Shown here one piece after another: positions 45,350-53,591 of a stretch of DNA of 64,000 bases. Each line of letters begins with the position of its first letter. Positions within the stretch are counted from its first letter, which is position 1. Under the pieces are notes generated by a model, which made no database searches, had not been told where the DNA came from, and saw nothing but the letters and a program-made list of their open reading frames with translations. Source of the DNA: an uncultured Draconibacterium sp. (lineage in GTDB: Bacteria; Bacteroidota; Bacteroidia; Bacteroidales; Prolixibacteraceae). Location: contig NZ_OY771647.1 in NCBI RefSeq assembly GCF_963674925.1, forward strand, positions 511,501 through 575,500. The letters run 5' to 3'. A program made the translations under genes and the position numbers.

Positions 45350-45357
45350 TTACTTTG
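45350..45357 (+). promoter_or_regulatory. candidate -7 element of panC (TTACTTTG)
   Basis: TTACTTTG, one base from TAnnTTTG, lies 20 bases before the panC ATG. The same octamer precedes the FKBP gene at 57225-57232. No clear -33 box. Confidence 0.3.
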
Positions 45358-45376
45358 CAGCCGCAATTTTTTAGCT

Positions 45377-46213
45377 ATGAAACTGGTTAGTACAATACAA
45401 GAGTTACAGACTGAAATTCAGCAACTTGCCCATGACAAAACAGTAGGTTTTGTACCCACAATGGGGGCACTTCACCAAGGCCATATTTCACTGGTAAAAC
45501 AGGCCGTTTCGGAAAATCCGTTTGTGGTGGTAAGTATTTTTGTAAATCCAACACAATTTAACGATCCGGCCGACCTGGAACGTTACCCGCGCACGCTCGA
45601 AAACGATATGAAATTATTGGAACCAACAGGTTGTTCAATCGTTTTTGCACCCAATGCCAAGGAGGTTTATCCCGAACCGGATAAACGTAAATTTAACTTT
45701 GGAAAATTAGAAGAGGTGATGGAAGGCAAACATCGCCCGGGACACTTTAACGGTGTAGCACAGGTAGTTAGCAGACTTTTCGACATGGCAAAACCTACCA
45801 AAGCTTACTTCGGATTGAAGGATTTTCAGCAATTGGCCATTGTTAAAAATATGGTGAAACAACTGCAACTTCCTGTGGAAATTGTACCTTGCGCCATTAT
45901 TCGCGAAAAAAGTGGTTTGGCCATGAGCTCGCGAAACGAATTATTGACGGAAGAACAGCGGAAAAATGCGGCCGTAATTTCAGAGACTTTGTTTAAAGCC
46001 AAAGAACTTAAGGCACAGAAATCCGTACAAGAAATCACGGATTGGGTAACAGAAACAATAAACAAGAACCCCTTCCTTGATGTTGAATATTTTGAGATCG
46101 TTGACGACGAACAGCTGCAACCGGTGAAAAACTGGGATGAAAAATCGACAAAAGTTGGGTGTGTTGCTGCTTTTTGCGGAAAGATCAGGTTAATTGACAA
46201 TATAGTTTTTTAA
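45377..46213 (+). CDS. panC: pantothenate synthetase
   Basis: The 278-residue protein has the nucleotidyltransferase motif VPTMGALHQGHISLV (about residues 25-40), VSIFVNPTQFN, EGKHRPGHFNGVAQVVSRLF, YFGLKDFQQLAIVKNMV and MSSRNELLT (KMSKS-like). It joins pantoate and beta-alanine using ATP. panD, which supplies the beta-alanine, follows 19 bases downstream, giving a two-gene pantothenate operon with a terminator after it. Confidence 0.97.
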   Translation: MKLVSTIQELQTEIQQLAHDKTVGFVPTMGALHQGHISLVKQAVSENPFVVVSIFVNPTQFNDPADLERYPRTLENDMKLLEPTGCSIVFAPNAKEVYPEPDKRKFNFGKLEEVMEGKHRPGHFNGVAQVVSRLFDMAKPTKAYFGLKDFQQLAIVKNMVKQLQLPVEIVPCAIIREKSGLAMSSRNELLTEEQRKNAAVISETLFKAKELKAQKSVQEITDWVTETINKNPFLDVEYFEIVDDEQLQPVKNWDEKSTKVGCVAAFCGKIRLIDNIVF

Positions 46214-46232
46214 GACCGAAATAAGCATAGTT

Positions 46233-46583
46233 ATGCAAATTGAAGTTTGTAAATCGAAAATACACAAGGTTACCGTTACCGAGGCGAACCTGCAATATGT
46301 TGGAAGTATTACCATCGACGAAGATTTGATGGACGCGGCAAACCTTATTGAGAACGAAAAAGTACAGGTTGTTAATATTAACAACGGCGAGCGTTTAGAG
46401 ACTTATGTTATCAGGGGTGAGCGCGGAACGGGAACAATTTGTTTGAACGGCCCTGCCGCACGTAAAGTGGCGGTTGGCGATGTGGTAATTATCATTTCGT
46501 ACGCTTTAATGGATTTTGAGGAAGCCAAAACATTTAAGCCAAGTTTGATCTTCCCTGATATTGAAACCAATACAGTAGTATAA
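46233..46583 (+). CDS. panD: aspartate 1-decarboxylase
   Basis: The 116-residue proenzyme has VTEANLQYVGSITIDEDLM with the Gly-Ser self-cleavage site (about residues 24-25) that forms the pyruvoyl group. It also has the substrate-contact ETYVIRGERGTGTICLNGPAAR. It makes beta-alanine for PanC. Confidence 0.97.
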   Translation: MQIEVCKSKIHKVTVTEANLQYVGSITIDEDLMDAANLIENEKVQVVNINNGERLETYVIRGERGTGTICLNGPAARKVAVGDVVIIISYALMDFEEAKTFKPSLIFPDIETNTVV

Positions 46584-46607
46584 AATACATTACAATAGAT
46601 ATGTAAG

Positions 46608-46636
46608 CCTCGTGGTTTTAACTGCGAGGTTTTTTT
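46608..46636 (+). terminator. intrinsic terminator of panC-panD
   Basis: CCTCG (46608-46612) pairs with CGAGG (46625-46629) around a 12-base loop that can add a G-U pair, followed by a run of seven T. Confidence 0.75.
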
Positions 46637-46680
46637 ATTTGGTGATATCTCTGTCAATAAATGAGCTTATTATATAAAGC

Positions 46681-47379
46681 CTATCTATTCTTTCCAAGAG
46701 GAACGCCGAGTCTAATACCGAGTTGCAAAAACTCCGTACTACCCGAGTAATCCTCAAAAACTCCGGTTTCAGAGATCGGTAATTCATTTAAACTTCTTCC
46801 CAAATCAACCTTCTCCCATCCTACATAAAACGACACGGAAAGGTCTTCTGCAATTACTTTAAACCCTATATGCAATCCCGGATACCAACTAAAAGATGAC
46901 TTTGAGCTTCCAAGATAATTTTCTTCCTTGGTCTCTTCATTCCCGAAAGTGGCATTACTTTTCGAGCTCTCAAATCCCAGATTTACATCAGCAAAAAAGT
47001 AAATAATATCAGATAATTCCTGGTAAAACCGCGGACACAGGCTAAGTGTATAATAACTGGCTTCGGTAAACAGTATATAATCATCGCCATAAGGAACGAT
47101 TTCACCACCGATAGGCTTTTCTTTTTCATGAGAATTCATTCCCGCTTGTCCTTTTAACTCAAAGACAAATTTTCTCGACAAAAAATATTCATATCCGCCC
47201 CCGAAGTAAAATCCAAAATCATCATTATCCAATACAAACGCATTCGTACCTAAATCCAAGTTTAAATGGGCGGGAAATTTTTCGTCTTGTGCGTTACACG
47301 CTGAAGGATTGAGCATTTCCGTAAAAATCCAAAATAAGATTAAAATAGAAGTATTGAGCGTTGAAAATATTTTAGCCAT
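46681..47379 (-). CDS. outer-membrane beta-barrel protein, small
   Basis: The ATG at 47379 gives 232 residues; a TTG one codon upstream is less likely. A long hydrophobic signal (TSILILFWIFTEMLNPSACNA, then QDEK) precedes strand-like segments such as FGFYFGGGYEYFLSRKFVFE, FADVNLGFES, FSWYPGLHIGFKVIAEDLSV and the last strand LQLGIRLGVPLGK. It has the size of 8-strand OmpW/OmpX-like barrels. No function assigned. Confidence 0.7.
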   Translation of the reverse strand: MAKIFSTLNTSILILFWIFTEMLNPSACNAQDEKFPAHLNLDLGTNAFVLDNDDFGFYFGGGYEYFLSRKFVFELKGQAGMNSHEKEKPIGGEIVPYGDDYILFTEASYYTLSLCPRFYQELSDIIYFFADVNLGFESSKSNATFGNEETKEENYLGSSKSSFSWYPGLHIGFKVIAEDLSVSFYVGWEKVDLGRSLNELPISETGVFEDYSGSTEFLQLGIRLGVPLGKNR

Positions 47380-47403
47380 CAAGAATACTATTTAATATAA
47401 AAA

Positions 47404-47428
47404 AACTGTGCCCAATTTGGGCACAGTT
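47404..47428 (-). terminator. terminator between two barrel genes
   Basis: A perfect 11-bp stem with an ATT loop and a plus-strand A-run at 47397-47405. It lies 7 bases past the stop of the upstream gene and 24 bases before the start of the next, so the latter needs read-through or its own promoter in the stem region. Confidence 0.8.
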
Positions 47429-47435
47429 AAGAAGA

Positions 47436-47981
47436 TCATTTTCTAAGATTATAACCGATGTTAAGCTGGAACATTGGTAAAAATCCATACTCCCCTTTCA
47501 TGTCGAAATAAACATATGGCCCAACATCAAATAAAACATTAAATTGATTAAAAGAGCGCTGTATTCCCCATGTTGGTCCAAATGCATAATCCAATTCTGA
47601 AGTTCTTGAAAAACTGGAAGCAATCTCGGGGCCTCGAACAAGAAGCCTTACTCCAAAATAATTAGATGAGTTATACTTTACATTTTTACCAGCACTGTTT
47701 CTTTTCGTTACGTTGTAGTAATTGCGATACTGCATATCGTAAAACGGTGATAACAAATACATGAATCCATCCCCGCTGGTTTTTAGGTCTTTGTATGAAC
47801 CACCATAACCGATGCCAAGATTCAAGGCCAAAGTCGATTTTTCCGACATCTTTAATTCATACTCCACCCCGGGATTAACGATTGTGAGTTTAAATCTACT
47901 TTTTATTAACTCACCCTCTTCTTGTCCGAATGAAATTTTCACAAAAAGAAATAGTAGAAATACTATCGTAATTTTTCTCAT
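47436..47981 (-). CDS. outer-membrane beta-barrel protein, small
   Basis: The 181-residue protein has a signal peptide (MRKITIVFLLFLFVKISFG, then QEEG). It has barrel-like strands: KLTIVNPGVEYELKMSEKST, LALNLGIGYGGSY, NYFGVRLLVRGPEI, FNVLFDVGPYVYFDM and the terminal FQLNIGYNLRK, whose charged end is slightly atypical. DUF3575/OmpX-like barrels look similar. It diverges from the adenylyltransferase gene across a gap with a G12 tract. Function unknown. Confidence 0.7.
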   Translation of the reverse strand: MRKITIVFLLFLFVKISFGQEEGELIKSRFKLTIVNPGVEYELKMSEKSTLALNLGIGYGGSYKDLKTSGDGFMYLLSPFYDMQYRNYYNVTKRNSAGKNVKYNSSNYFGVRLLVRGPEIASSFSRTSELDYAFGPTWGIQRSFNQFNVLFDVGPYVYFDMKGEYGFLPMFQLNIGYNLRK

Positions 47982-48293
47982 TTTAGTATGTTTTATAGTT
48001 TTCTGAAATTATATATTAGTTGACTTCAACAACTTTATTTCTTTCATCCTAAAACACAACTGTGTTTTATTTTCTACCTCACAATATATTATCCTTATCC
48101 TGAAAATTTGTGTCGAAGAACAGGGGTTCTTTTAACGACGGCTTAAATGTAATTCAATAAATACTCTTTTTCAAAAAATAATATGTTAAAATTAATTTAG
48201 GGGGGGGGGGGTATTTAGAATGAATAAGAATAATTTACACATCCTTTGAGATGCAATACGGATACTTCAATTTTATAGTTATTTTTGACAGTT
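47982..48293. promoter_or_regulatory. divergent intergenic region with palindrome and poly-G tract
   Basis: The 312-base gap carries a 20-bp perfect palindrome (48050-48069: TAAAACACA-AC-TGTGTTTTA), twelve consecutive G (48200-48211) and a perfect -7 element TATTTTTG (48280-48287) just before the downstream gene. No ORF is evident. Confidence 0.6.
48200..48211. repeat. poly-G tract of 12
   Basis: An uninterrupted run of twelve G in an otherwise A+T-rich intergenic region, about 70 bases upstream of the -7 element for the plus-strand gene. Confidence 0.9.
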
Positions 48294-48782
48294 ATGAATC
48301 TCATGTCTAAATCGAAAATATTTTGTGATTTTGAATCGTTTGATCCCCTGCTATCCATTTGGAAAGGGAGCAACAACACCATCGTTTTTACCAACGGTTG
48401 TTTCGATCTTATTCATAACGGGCACGTTGATTCGCTGCACAAATCGGCAGCATTTGGCACCAAATTGGTTGTTGGCCTGAATTCCGATGTTTCGGTAAAA
48501 TTATTAAAAGGCGATAAACGCCCCATTTTAAACGAACAGGCACGCGCCGAAGTGTTGGCTGCCTTTGAATGTGTTGATGCGGTAATTCTTTTTGATGAAG
48601 AAACGCCGGCCGAGATTATTGCAAAGATTATCCCCGATGTTTTGGTAAAAGGTGCCCAATACGAAATTCATGAAATTGCCGGCCACGATACCGTACTAAA
48701 CAATGGCGGAAAAGTAGAAACACTGGAATTGATAGAAGGAATTTCAACCAGCGATATTATTGAACGAATAAAAAAGCTTTGA
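48294..48782 (+). CDS. rfaE2: D-glycero-beta-D-manno-heptose 1-phosphate adenylyltransferase (RfaE2/HldE C-domain)
   Basis: The ATG at 48294 (or 48303) gives about 160 residues; the TTG at 48285 is part of the -7 element and not a start. VFTNGCFDLIHNGHVDSLHK has the H-x-G-H nucleotide-binding motif, GLNSDVSVKLLKGDKRPI is the substrate region, and ISTSDIIERI is the C-terminal motif. It activates heptose-1-phosphate as the ADP or NDP sugar for the LPS inner core. The kinase partner is not in this window, so the two halves are split as in many Bacteroidota. Confidence 0.93.
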   Translation: MNLMSKSKIFCDFESFDPLLSIWKGSNNTIVFTNGCFDLIHNGHVDSLHKSAAFGTKLVVGLNSDVSVKLLKGDKRPILNEQARAEVLAAFECVDAVILFDEETPAEIIAKIIPDVLVKGAQYEIHEIAGHDTVLNNGGKVETLELIEGISTSDIIERIKKL

Positions 48783-48844
48783 GACCTACAGCTGGTTCTT
48801 TAAACTCATGAAAAAATAGCTACGAAGAAAATTAAAAGCTAACT

Positions 48845-49219
48845 ATGTCTAATAATCCCAATGTTAGAGAACGGGCAAGAATTTTACGACGTAACATGAC
48901 CAAGGAAGAAACGAAACTATGGCAGAATTTACGTGGTAGAAAGTTTTTTGGACTTAAGTTTTTAAGACAGCATCCCATAACATACGAGGTTGTAAATAAC
49001 GAGCGTAAATATTTCATTCCTGATTTTTATTGTGCGGAAAAAGCGGTAATAATTGAAATTGACGGAAAGATTCATCAGTTTCAACAAGAAAAGGATAAGC
49101 GCAGAGAGGATATTCTGAAGGAAATGGGATTTAGGATTCTGAGAATTCGTAATGAAGAATTTATTGATATTTTTAACGTTTTAGAAAAAATTGAGAATTT
49201 CATATTTAACTCACCCTGA
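48845..49219 (+). CDS. DUF559 endonuclease-like protein (Vsr/PD-(D/E)XK fold)
   Basis: The 124-residue protein has RERARILRRNMTKEETKLWQ and LRGRKFFGLKFLRQHPI, then YFIPDFYCAEKAVIIEIDGKIH (catalytic-type Asp and Glu-x-Asp) and RILRIRNEEFID. DUF559 is related to the Vsr mismatch nuclease and restriction enzymes; the cellular role is not known. Its stop codon lies inside the left end of a structured repeat (49210-49349), suggesting that gene and repeat travel together. Confidence 0.88.
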   Translation: MSNNPNVRERARILRRNMTKEETKLWQNLRGRKFFGLKFLRQHPITYEVVNNERKYFIPDFYCAEKAVIIEIDGKIHQFQQEKDKRREDILKEMGFRILRIRNEEFIDIFNVLEKIENFIFNSP

Positions 49220-49349
49220 TTGTAACAAGTTACAATCTATCCCTCTCTGCAAGCAAAGAGGGAGTGGGCCGGAGACTTGATGATGATTCATAGAGATAGA
49301 GAGCAGACTATCGTCCCTCTTTTTGTAAAGAGAGGGATAAGAGGGTGAG
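49210..49349. repeat. 140-bp structured element with inverted ends after DUF559
   Basis: CTCACCCT (49210-49217) is inverted as AGGGTGAG (49342-49349). Inside are two double-hairpin units. The first is TGTAAC/GTTACA (49221-49234) then CCCTCT..AGAGGG (about 49241-49264). The second is GATAG/CTATC (about 49296-49313) then TCCCTCTTT/AAAGAGAGGGA (about 49315-49336). The plan, small hairpin then CCCTC-GAGGG hairpin, is the same as in the RAYT flanks at 6644-6689 and 7273-7318. Confidence 0.65.
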
Positions 49350-49376
49350 TCATAATTAATTCAAAAACTCAAAAAA

Positions 49377-50735
49377 ATGGCAAAAACAAAAACCATATAC
49401 ACCTGCCAGAACTGCGGTGCACAATCGCCCAAATGGCTCGGGAAATGCTCCGCCTGCAACGAGTGGAACACCTACGTTGAAGAGATTGTGGAGAAGAAAC
49501 AATCTACCGGAAAACTCTCGGTGCAGATTTCGGGCAACCAACCCATCACGCTCGAAAATATCGAAATGGCCAAAACACAGCGTATTTCTGTGGGGATTGA
49601 AGAATTTAACCGGGTGCTGGGCGGCGGAATTGTTCCCGGCTCGCTGATACTTTTAGGTGGCGATCCCGGCATTGGAAAATCAACACTGGCACTGCAACTG
49701 GCATTGGGTTTAAACGGAAAAAAGATTCTGTACATTTCAGGAGAAGAAAGCCTGCAACAGATAAAACTGCGTGCCGAGCGCTTGAGTAACGCCCAAAGCA
49801 ACTGCCTGTTTTTAAGCGAAACATCGTTGGAACACATTGTTGCCCAGAGCGAACAGGCAAAACCGGAGTTGCTGATCATCGATTCGATACAAACCATTTC
49901 GACTGAACTTATTGAATCATCGCCTGGCTCGGTTGGACAGGTTCGCGAGTGTACATCGGCAATTTTGAAATTTGCCAAAAAGAATCATGTTGCAGTTGTA
50001 CTGATCGGGCATATTACCAAGGAAGGTAGTCTTGCCGGGCCAAAAGTGCTGGAACACATGGTCGACACAGTTTTGCAGTTTGAAGGCGACACCAATTATA
50101 TGTACCGCATTTTGCGCTCGAATAAAAACCGCTTTGGCTCTACGAACGAACTCGGAATTTTTGAAATGCGCAGCGATGGCTTACGTGAAATCACTAATCC
50201 CTCGGAGCAGCTGATATCAAAAGTAAACGTTGATGTAAGTGGCACCGCCATTGCTGCAACCGTCGAAGGCGTGCGGCCATTTCTGATCGAAATTCAGGCG
50301 CTCGTTAGTTCCGCTGCCTATGGAACTCCACAGCGCTCGTCAACAGGTTTTGATTTGCGCCGGCTGAACATGCTTTTGGCCGTGCTGGAAAAACGGGCCG
50401 GTTTTAAACTCATTGCAAAAGATGTTTTCCTGAATATTGCCGGCGGACTAAAAATTAATGATCCGGCAACCGATTTGGCGGTAATCTGTTCCATTCTTTC
50501 CTCGAATATCGACATTGCCATTAACCACAAAATATGTTTTGCCGGCGAGGTTGGATTAACCGGGGAAATACGCGCCGTAAGCCGCATTGAGCAACGCATT
50601 GCCGAGGCTGCCAAACTGGGCTTCTCACGCATTTATGTGCCTACGCTGAACAAAGGTTTTGATGTTTCGAAATTTAAGATCGACATTGTGAAGGTTAGCC
50701 GGGTAGAAGAAGTATTCAAAACGATTTTCGCGTAA
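49377..50735 (+). CDS. radA: DNA repair protein RadA (Sms)
   Basis: The 452-residue protein has the N-terminal zinc finger (CQNCGAQSPKWLGKCSAC), a RecA-like ATPase with Walker A GGDPGIGKST (about residues 94-103) and Walker B LLIIDSIQ. The RadA-specific KNRFGSTNELGIFEM motif (about 250-264) and a C-terminal Lon-like domain (GTPQRSSTGFDLRRLNMLLAVLEKR; LTGEIRAVSRIEQRIAEA) follow. RadA drives branch migration of recombination intermediates. It starts at the ATG after an A-rich leader. Confidence 0.97.
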   Translation: MAKTKTIYTCQNCGAQSPKWLGKCSACNEWNTYVEEIVEKKQSTGKLSVQISGNQPITLENIEMAKTQRISVGIEEFNRVLGGGIVPGSLILLGGDPGIGKSTLALQLALGLNGKKILYISGEESLQQIKLRAERLSNAQSNCLFLSETSLEHIVAQSEQAKPELLIIDSIQTISTELIESSPGSVGQVRECTSAILKFAKKNHVAVVLIGHITKEGSLAGPKVLEHMVDTVLQFEGDTNYMYRILRSNKNRFGSTNELGIFEMRSDGLREITNPSEQLISKVNVDVSGTAIAATVEGVRPFLIEIQALVSSAAYGTPQRSSTGFDLRRLNMLLAVLEKRAGFKLIAKDVFLNIAGGLKINDPATDLAVICSILSSNIDIAINHKICFAGEVGLTGEIRAVSRIEQRIAEAAKLGFSRIYVPTLNKGFDVSKFKIDIVKVSRVEEVFKTIFA

Positions 50736-50771
50736 AAAAGTATTTGAATGCCAAAATCTGCTAAAACAACT

Positions 50772-50832
50772 CGTCATGCTGAACTTGTTTCAGGGTCCGT
50801 ATTAAAGATGCTGAAACGAGTTCAGCATGACG
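50772..50832. repeat. 22-bp palindromic repeat (CGTCATGCTGAAC type)
   Basis: The arm 50772-50793 (CGTCATGCTGAACTTGTTTC...) pairs with 50811-50832 (CTGAAACGAGTTCAGCATGA...) except for one G-U pair, around a 17-base loop. A half-copy with TCATGCTGAC lies at about 32018. This class of dispersed palindrome is common in Bacteroidota from general knowledge. Confidence 0.75.
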
Positions 50833-50928
50833 TTTAAAAGGCGACATAATTAAAACGACACACAAATAAGCTTTTTTAACGGCCTTTTTTTGAAAAACGA
50901 TTGAACTATTTATAATTTGGCAGCCACA

Positions 50929-51312
50929 ATGAAGAATGTCTTTCTGATAATAATTATTGCTGTGTTCGCATTCACTGCTTGCGAAAACGAGATTATGCCC
51001 AAACCCGAGCATTTAATCAAGGAAAAGAAAATGATTAATATGCTGGTTGACGTGCATCTGGCCGAAGCTGCTTATAACCATATCAGGTACGACTCGGCAA
51101 TGTTAAACAGCCGGACAGAGAATTTTTACTATTCAGTTTTGGATAAATATGAAGTTCCCGATTCAGTGTTCGAGCAATCACTGGTGTACTATGAAAGTTT
51201 CCCGAAAAACTTTGAAAAAATGTACCGCAAAGTGATGAGCCGACTGAGTGAAATGGAGCAGGAACGCTCAGGACGAAAAGAACTTCTGAAATTTGAAGAA
51301 GAAGAAGAATAA
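50929..51312 (+). CDS. DUF4296 lipoprotein
   Basis: From the ATG at 50929 it has 127 residues, with a lipoprotein signal KNVFLIIIIAVFAFTACEN (lipobox FTAC). The DUF4296 body follows: MPKPEHLIKEKKMINMLVDV, HLAEAAYNHIRYDS and LDKYEVPDSVFEQSLVYY. The end is very acidic (LLKFEEEEE). Function unknown; these proteins occur throughout Bacteroidota. The next gene starts 12 bases downstream. Confidence 0.88.
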   Translation: MKNVFLIIIIAVFAFTACENEIMPKPEHLIKEKKMINMLVDVHLAEAAYNHIRYDSAMLNSRTENFYYSVLDKYEVPDSVFEQSLVYYESFPKNFEKMYRKVMSRLSEMEQERSGRKELLKFEEEEE

Positions 51313-51323
51313 CTAACTACAAG

Positions 51324-52514
51324 GTGAGAAAAATCGCCGCCACATACGTCTTCCCCGGAACAACTTCGCCAATAAAAAACGGAATTCTAGTTTGCGACGA
51401 TGAAGGAACAATAATCGACATCCTCGATCGGGGCAATTCATTCCGTGAAGAAGCCGGCGTGGAGTTTTACAGCGGTATTTTGGCTCCCGGATTTGTAAAC
51501 GCCCATTGTCATTTAGAGTTTTCGCATCTCCACAACAAAATAGAAAAACACATAGGTTTTAGCGGTTTTCTCGAAAAGATAAACCAGTTAAGAAATGAAC
51601 CGGCCGACAAAGAAAAGGCCATGCAAATTGCCGACCGAAAAATGTGGGCAGCAGGAATTGCAGCTGTTGGTGATGTTTCCAACTCTGGCCTCTCACAATC
51701 GGTAAAACAAAAAAGTAAAAACCACTACCATACTTTTGTTGAAGTTTTCGACTTACATCCGTCGCGGGCGGACCGTGCTTTTTCCAAAGCACAAGAAGTA
51801 CTTGAATCGTTTAAAAAAGCAAAGCTTTCGGCTTCCATCGTTCCGCACTCGCCGTATTCCGTTTCGTTTGAATTGCTTCGGAAGGTTCTTCAAGAGGCTC
51901 AGAAAAACGGAGGGCTGTTCTCCATCCACAACCAGGAAAGCAAGGCAGAAACAGAGTTCTTTTTATCTGGACAAGGTGATATTTACAGGCATTTCAGCGA
52001 TAATTTAAAGCTGAATACCTCACACTGGAAACCTACCGGAAAATCGTCGTTGCAATCCATTCTTGACTATCTGCCAAAAGAAAATAAGTTGCTTTTGGTG
52101 CACAACACACAAACCCGAAAAGAGGATATTGAGGCACTTAAACAACACCGCAGCCTCGATAATACCTGTTTTGTTTTGTGTCCTAACTCCAACCTTTTTA
52201 TTGAAAATGGGCTGCCGCCAGTGAATCTTTTCCGGGAAGAGAAGCTGCAAATCTGTTTGGGAACTGATAGTTTGGCATCGAATTCCGAACTTTCAATTCT
52301 GCTGGAAATGCTCTCCATTCAGCAGAATTTCCCTGATGTTTCGCTGGAAGAATTACTTTCGTGGGCCTGCATAAATGGGGCAAAAGCATTAAACATTGAT
52401 GACTCATTTGGATCGTTCGATAAAGGTAAAAAACCCGGTGTAAACCTGATTAACGGCATCGATTTTAAAACCATGAAACTGACCCCGAAAGCAAAAGTTA
52501 AAAGGCTGATTTAG
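51324..52514 (+). CDS. amidohydrolase family protein (aminofutalosine deaminase/chlorohydrolase-like)
   Basis: The 396-residue protein begins at a GTG (51324), the only start that keeps the N-terminal strand RKIAATYVFPGTTSPIKNGI. Metal-site motifs of the TIM-barrel amidohydrolases are present: GFVNAHCHLEF (His-x-His, about residues 57-67), SIVPHSPYSVS, SIHNQESKAETEFF (His and Glu) and CLGTDSLASNSEL (Asp). Members deaminate nucleoside-like compounds such as guanine, S-adenosylhomocysteine or aminofutalosine. The last would place it in the futalosine menaquinone route, but no other mqn gene is here. Substrate open. Confidence 0.85.
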   Translation: MRKIAATYVFPGTTSPIKNGILVCDDEGTIIDILDRGNSFREEAGVEFYSGILAPGFVNAHCHLEFSHLHNKIEKHIGFSGFLEKINQLRNEPADKEKAMQIADRKMWAAGIAAVGDVSNSGLSQSVKQKSKNHYHTFVEVFDLHPSRADRAFSKAQEVLESFKKAKLSASIVPHSPYSVSFELLRKVLQEAQKNGGLFSIHNQESKAETEFFLSGQGDIYRHFSDNLKLNTSHWKPTGKSSLQSILDYLPKENKLLLVHNTQTRKEDIEALKQHRSLDNTCFVLCPNSNLFIENGLPPVNLFREEKLQICLGTDSLASNSELSILLEMLSIQQNFPDVSLEELLSWACINGAKALNIDDSFGSFDKGKKPGVNLINGIDFKTMKLTPKAKVKRLI

Positions 52515-52542
52515 CCATAATTCTCACCCAAATATTTTTAGC

Positions 52543-52550
52543 TATTTTTG
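52543..52550 (+). promoter_or_regulatory. candidate -7 element of the Dus gene (TATTTTTG)
   Basis: An exact TAnnTTTG match 17 bases before the ATG, in a 53-base gap. The -33 region is weak. Confidence 0.45.
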
Positions 52551-52567
52551 CAGCAATTCTTTATAGA

Positions 52568-53584
52568 ATGATGAAGATTGGTAAAATAAAACTGGAGGGC
52601 ACTCCCCTTTTTCTGGCACCGATGGAAGATGTCACCTACAAGTCGTTTAGGATGATGTGCAAAAAATTTGGTGCCGATGTAATGTACACCGAGTTTGTAT
52701 CGTCGGAGGCACTGGTGCGTGATATTGAGAAGACCAAACAAAAAATGCACTTGTTTGAATTCGACCGCCCGGTAGCGATACAAATCTACGGGCACAATAT
52801 CGATTCAATGGTGCGTGCAGCGCAGGTAGCTGAAGAATTTGAGCCCGATTTTATCGACATCAATTACGGTTGCCCCATGAAAAAGATCGTGCGCCACGGC
52901 GCAGGTTCGGCCCTATTAAAGGACGTGGACAAAATGCAGAAGATGACTGCCGAAATTGTAAAGGCCGTTAAAACACCGGTTACCGCAAAAACACGCCTGG
53001 GCTGGTCGGCCAGGAATCTGCCCATTGTTGAGGTGGCCGAACGATTGCAGGATGCCGGAATTCAGGCACTGGCCATTCACGGACGTACACGCGAACAATT
53101 ATATACCGGCGAAGCCGACTGGACATTGATTGGAGAAGTAAAAAACAATCCGAAAATTCAAATACCAATTATCGGCAACGGCGATATCAACAGCGGTAAA
53201 AAAGCCAAACAATTGCTTGATGCAACGGGAGTAGATGCGCTGATGATCGGGCGCGGAGCTATTGGCAGGCCATGGTTATTTCGTGAGGTAAAACATTACC
53301 TGCAAACCGGGGAAGAACTTCCACAACCTACCGTTAACGAAGTAGTGGAAACATTAAAAGAACAACTCCGGCTAAACCTCGAGTGGCGCGACAATGAACG
53401 GTCGGGGATTTTAATGATGCGTCGTCATTTTGCCAAATATTTCCCGGGACTGCCAAATTTCAGGGAACTAAAGATTCAATTGCTGCGTGCCGAAACAAAC
53501 GACGAGGTACACGCAATTCTTGAACAAATTACCGAACAATACGGTGCCTTTCAACTCGATTTTTCAACGGCCAGCTTAAAATAA
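52568..53584 (+). CDS. tRNA-dihydrouridine synthase (DusB type)
   Basis: The 338-residue flavoenzyme shows LAPMEDVTYKSFRMM (FMN site, about residues 16-30), IDINYGCPMKKIVRHGAGSAL with the catalytic Cys (about 95-115), KTRLGW, ALAIHGRTREQLYTG and IGNGDINSG. It reduces uridine to dihydrouridine in tRNA D-loops using FMN and NAD(P)H. The order and length fit the bacterial DusB branch. The YkvA gene starts 7 bases later. Confidence 0.95.
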   Translation: MMKIGKIKLEGTPLFLAPMEDVTYKSFRMMCKKFGADVMYTEFVSSEALVRDIEKTKQKMHLFEFDRPVAIQIYGHNIDSMVRAAQVAEEFEPDFIDINYGCPMKKIVRHGAGSALLKDVDKMQKMTAEIVKAVKTPVTAKTRLGWSARNLPIVEVAERLQDAGIQALAIHGRTREQLYTGEADWTLIGEVKNNPKIQIPIIGNGDINSGKKAKQLLDATGVDALMIGRGAIGRPWLFREVKHYLQTGEELPQPTVNEVVETLKEQLRLNLEWRDNERSGILMMRRHFAKYFPGLPNFRELKIQLLRAETNDEVHAILEQITEQYGAFQLDFSTASLK

Positions 53585-53591
53585 AACAACT

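Noticed and set aside
49221..49336. Possible CRISPR-like array from repeated CCCTC hairpins
   Set aside because: Only two units of unequal sequence and spacing; they are double hairpins, not direct repeats with spacers, and no cas gene is present.
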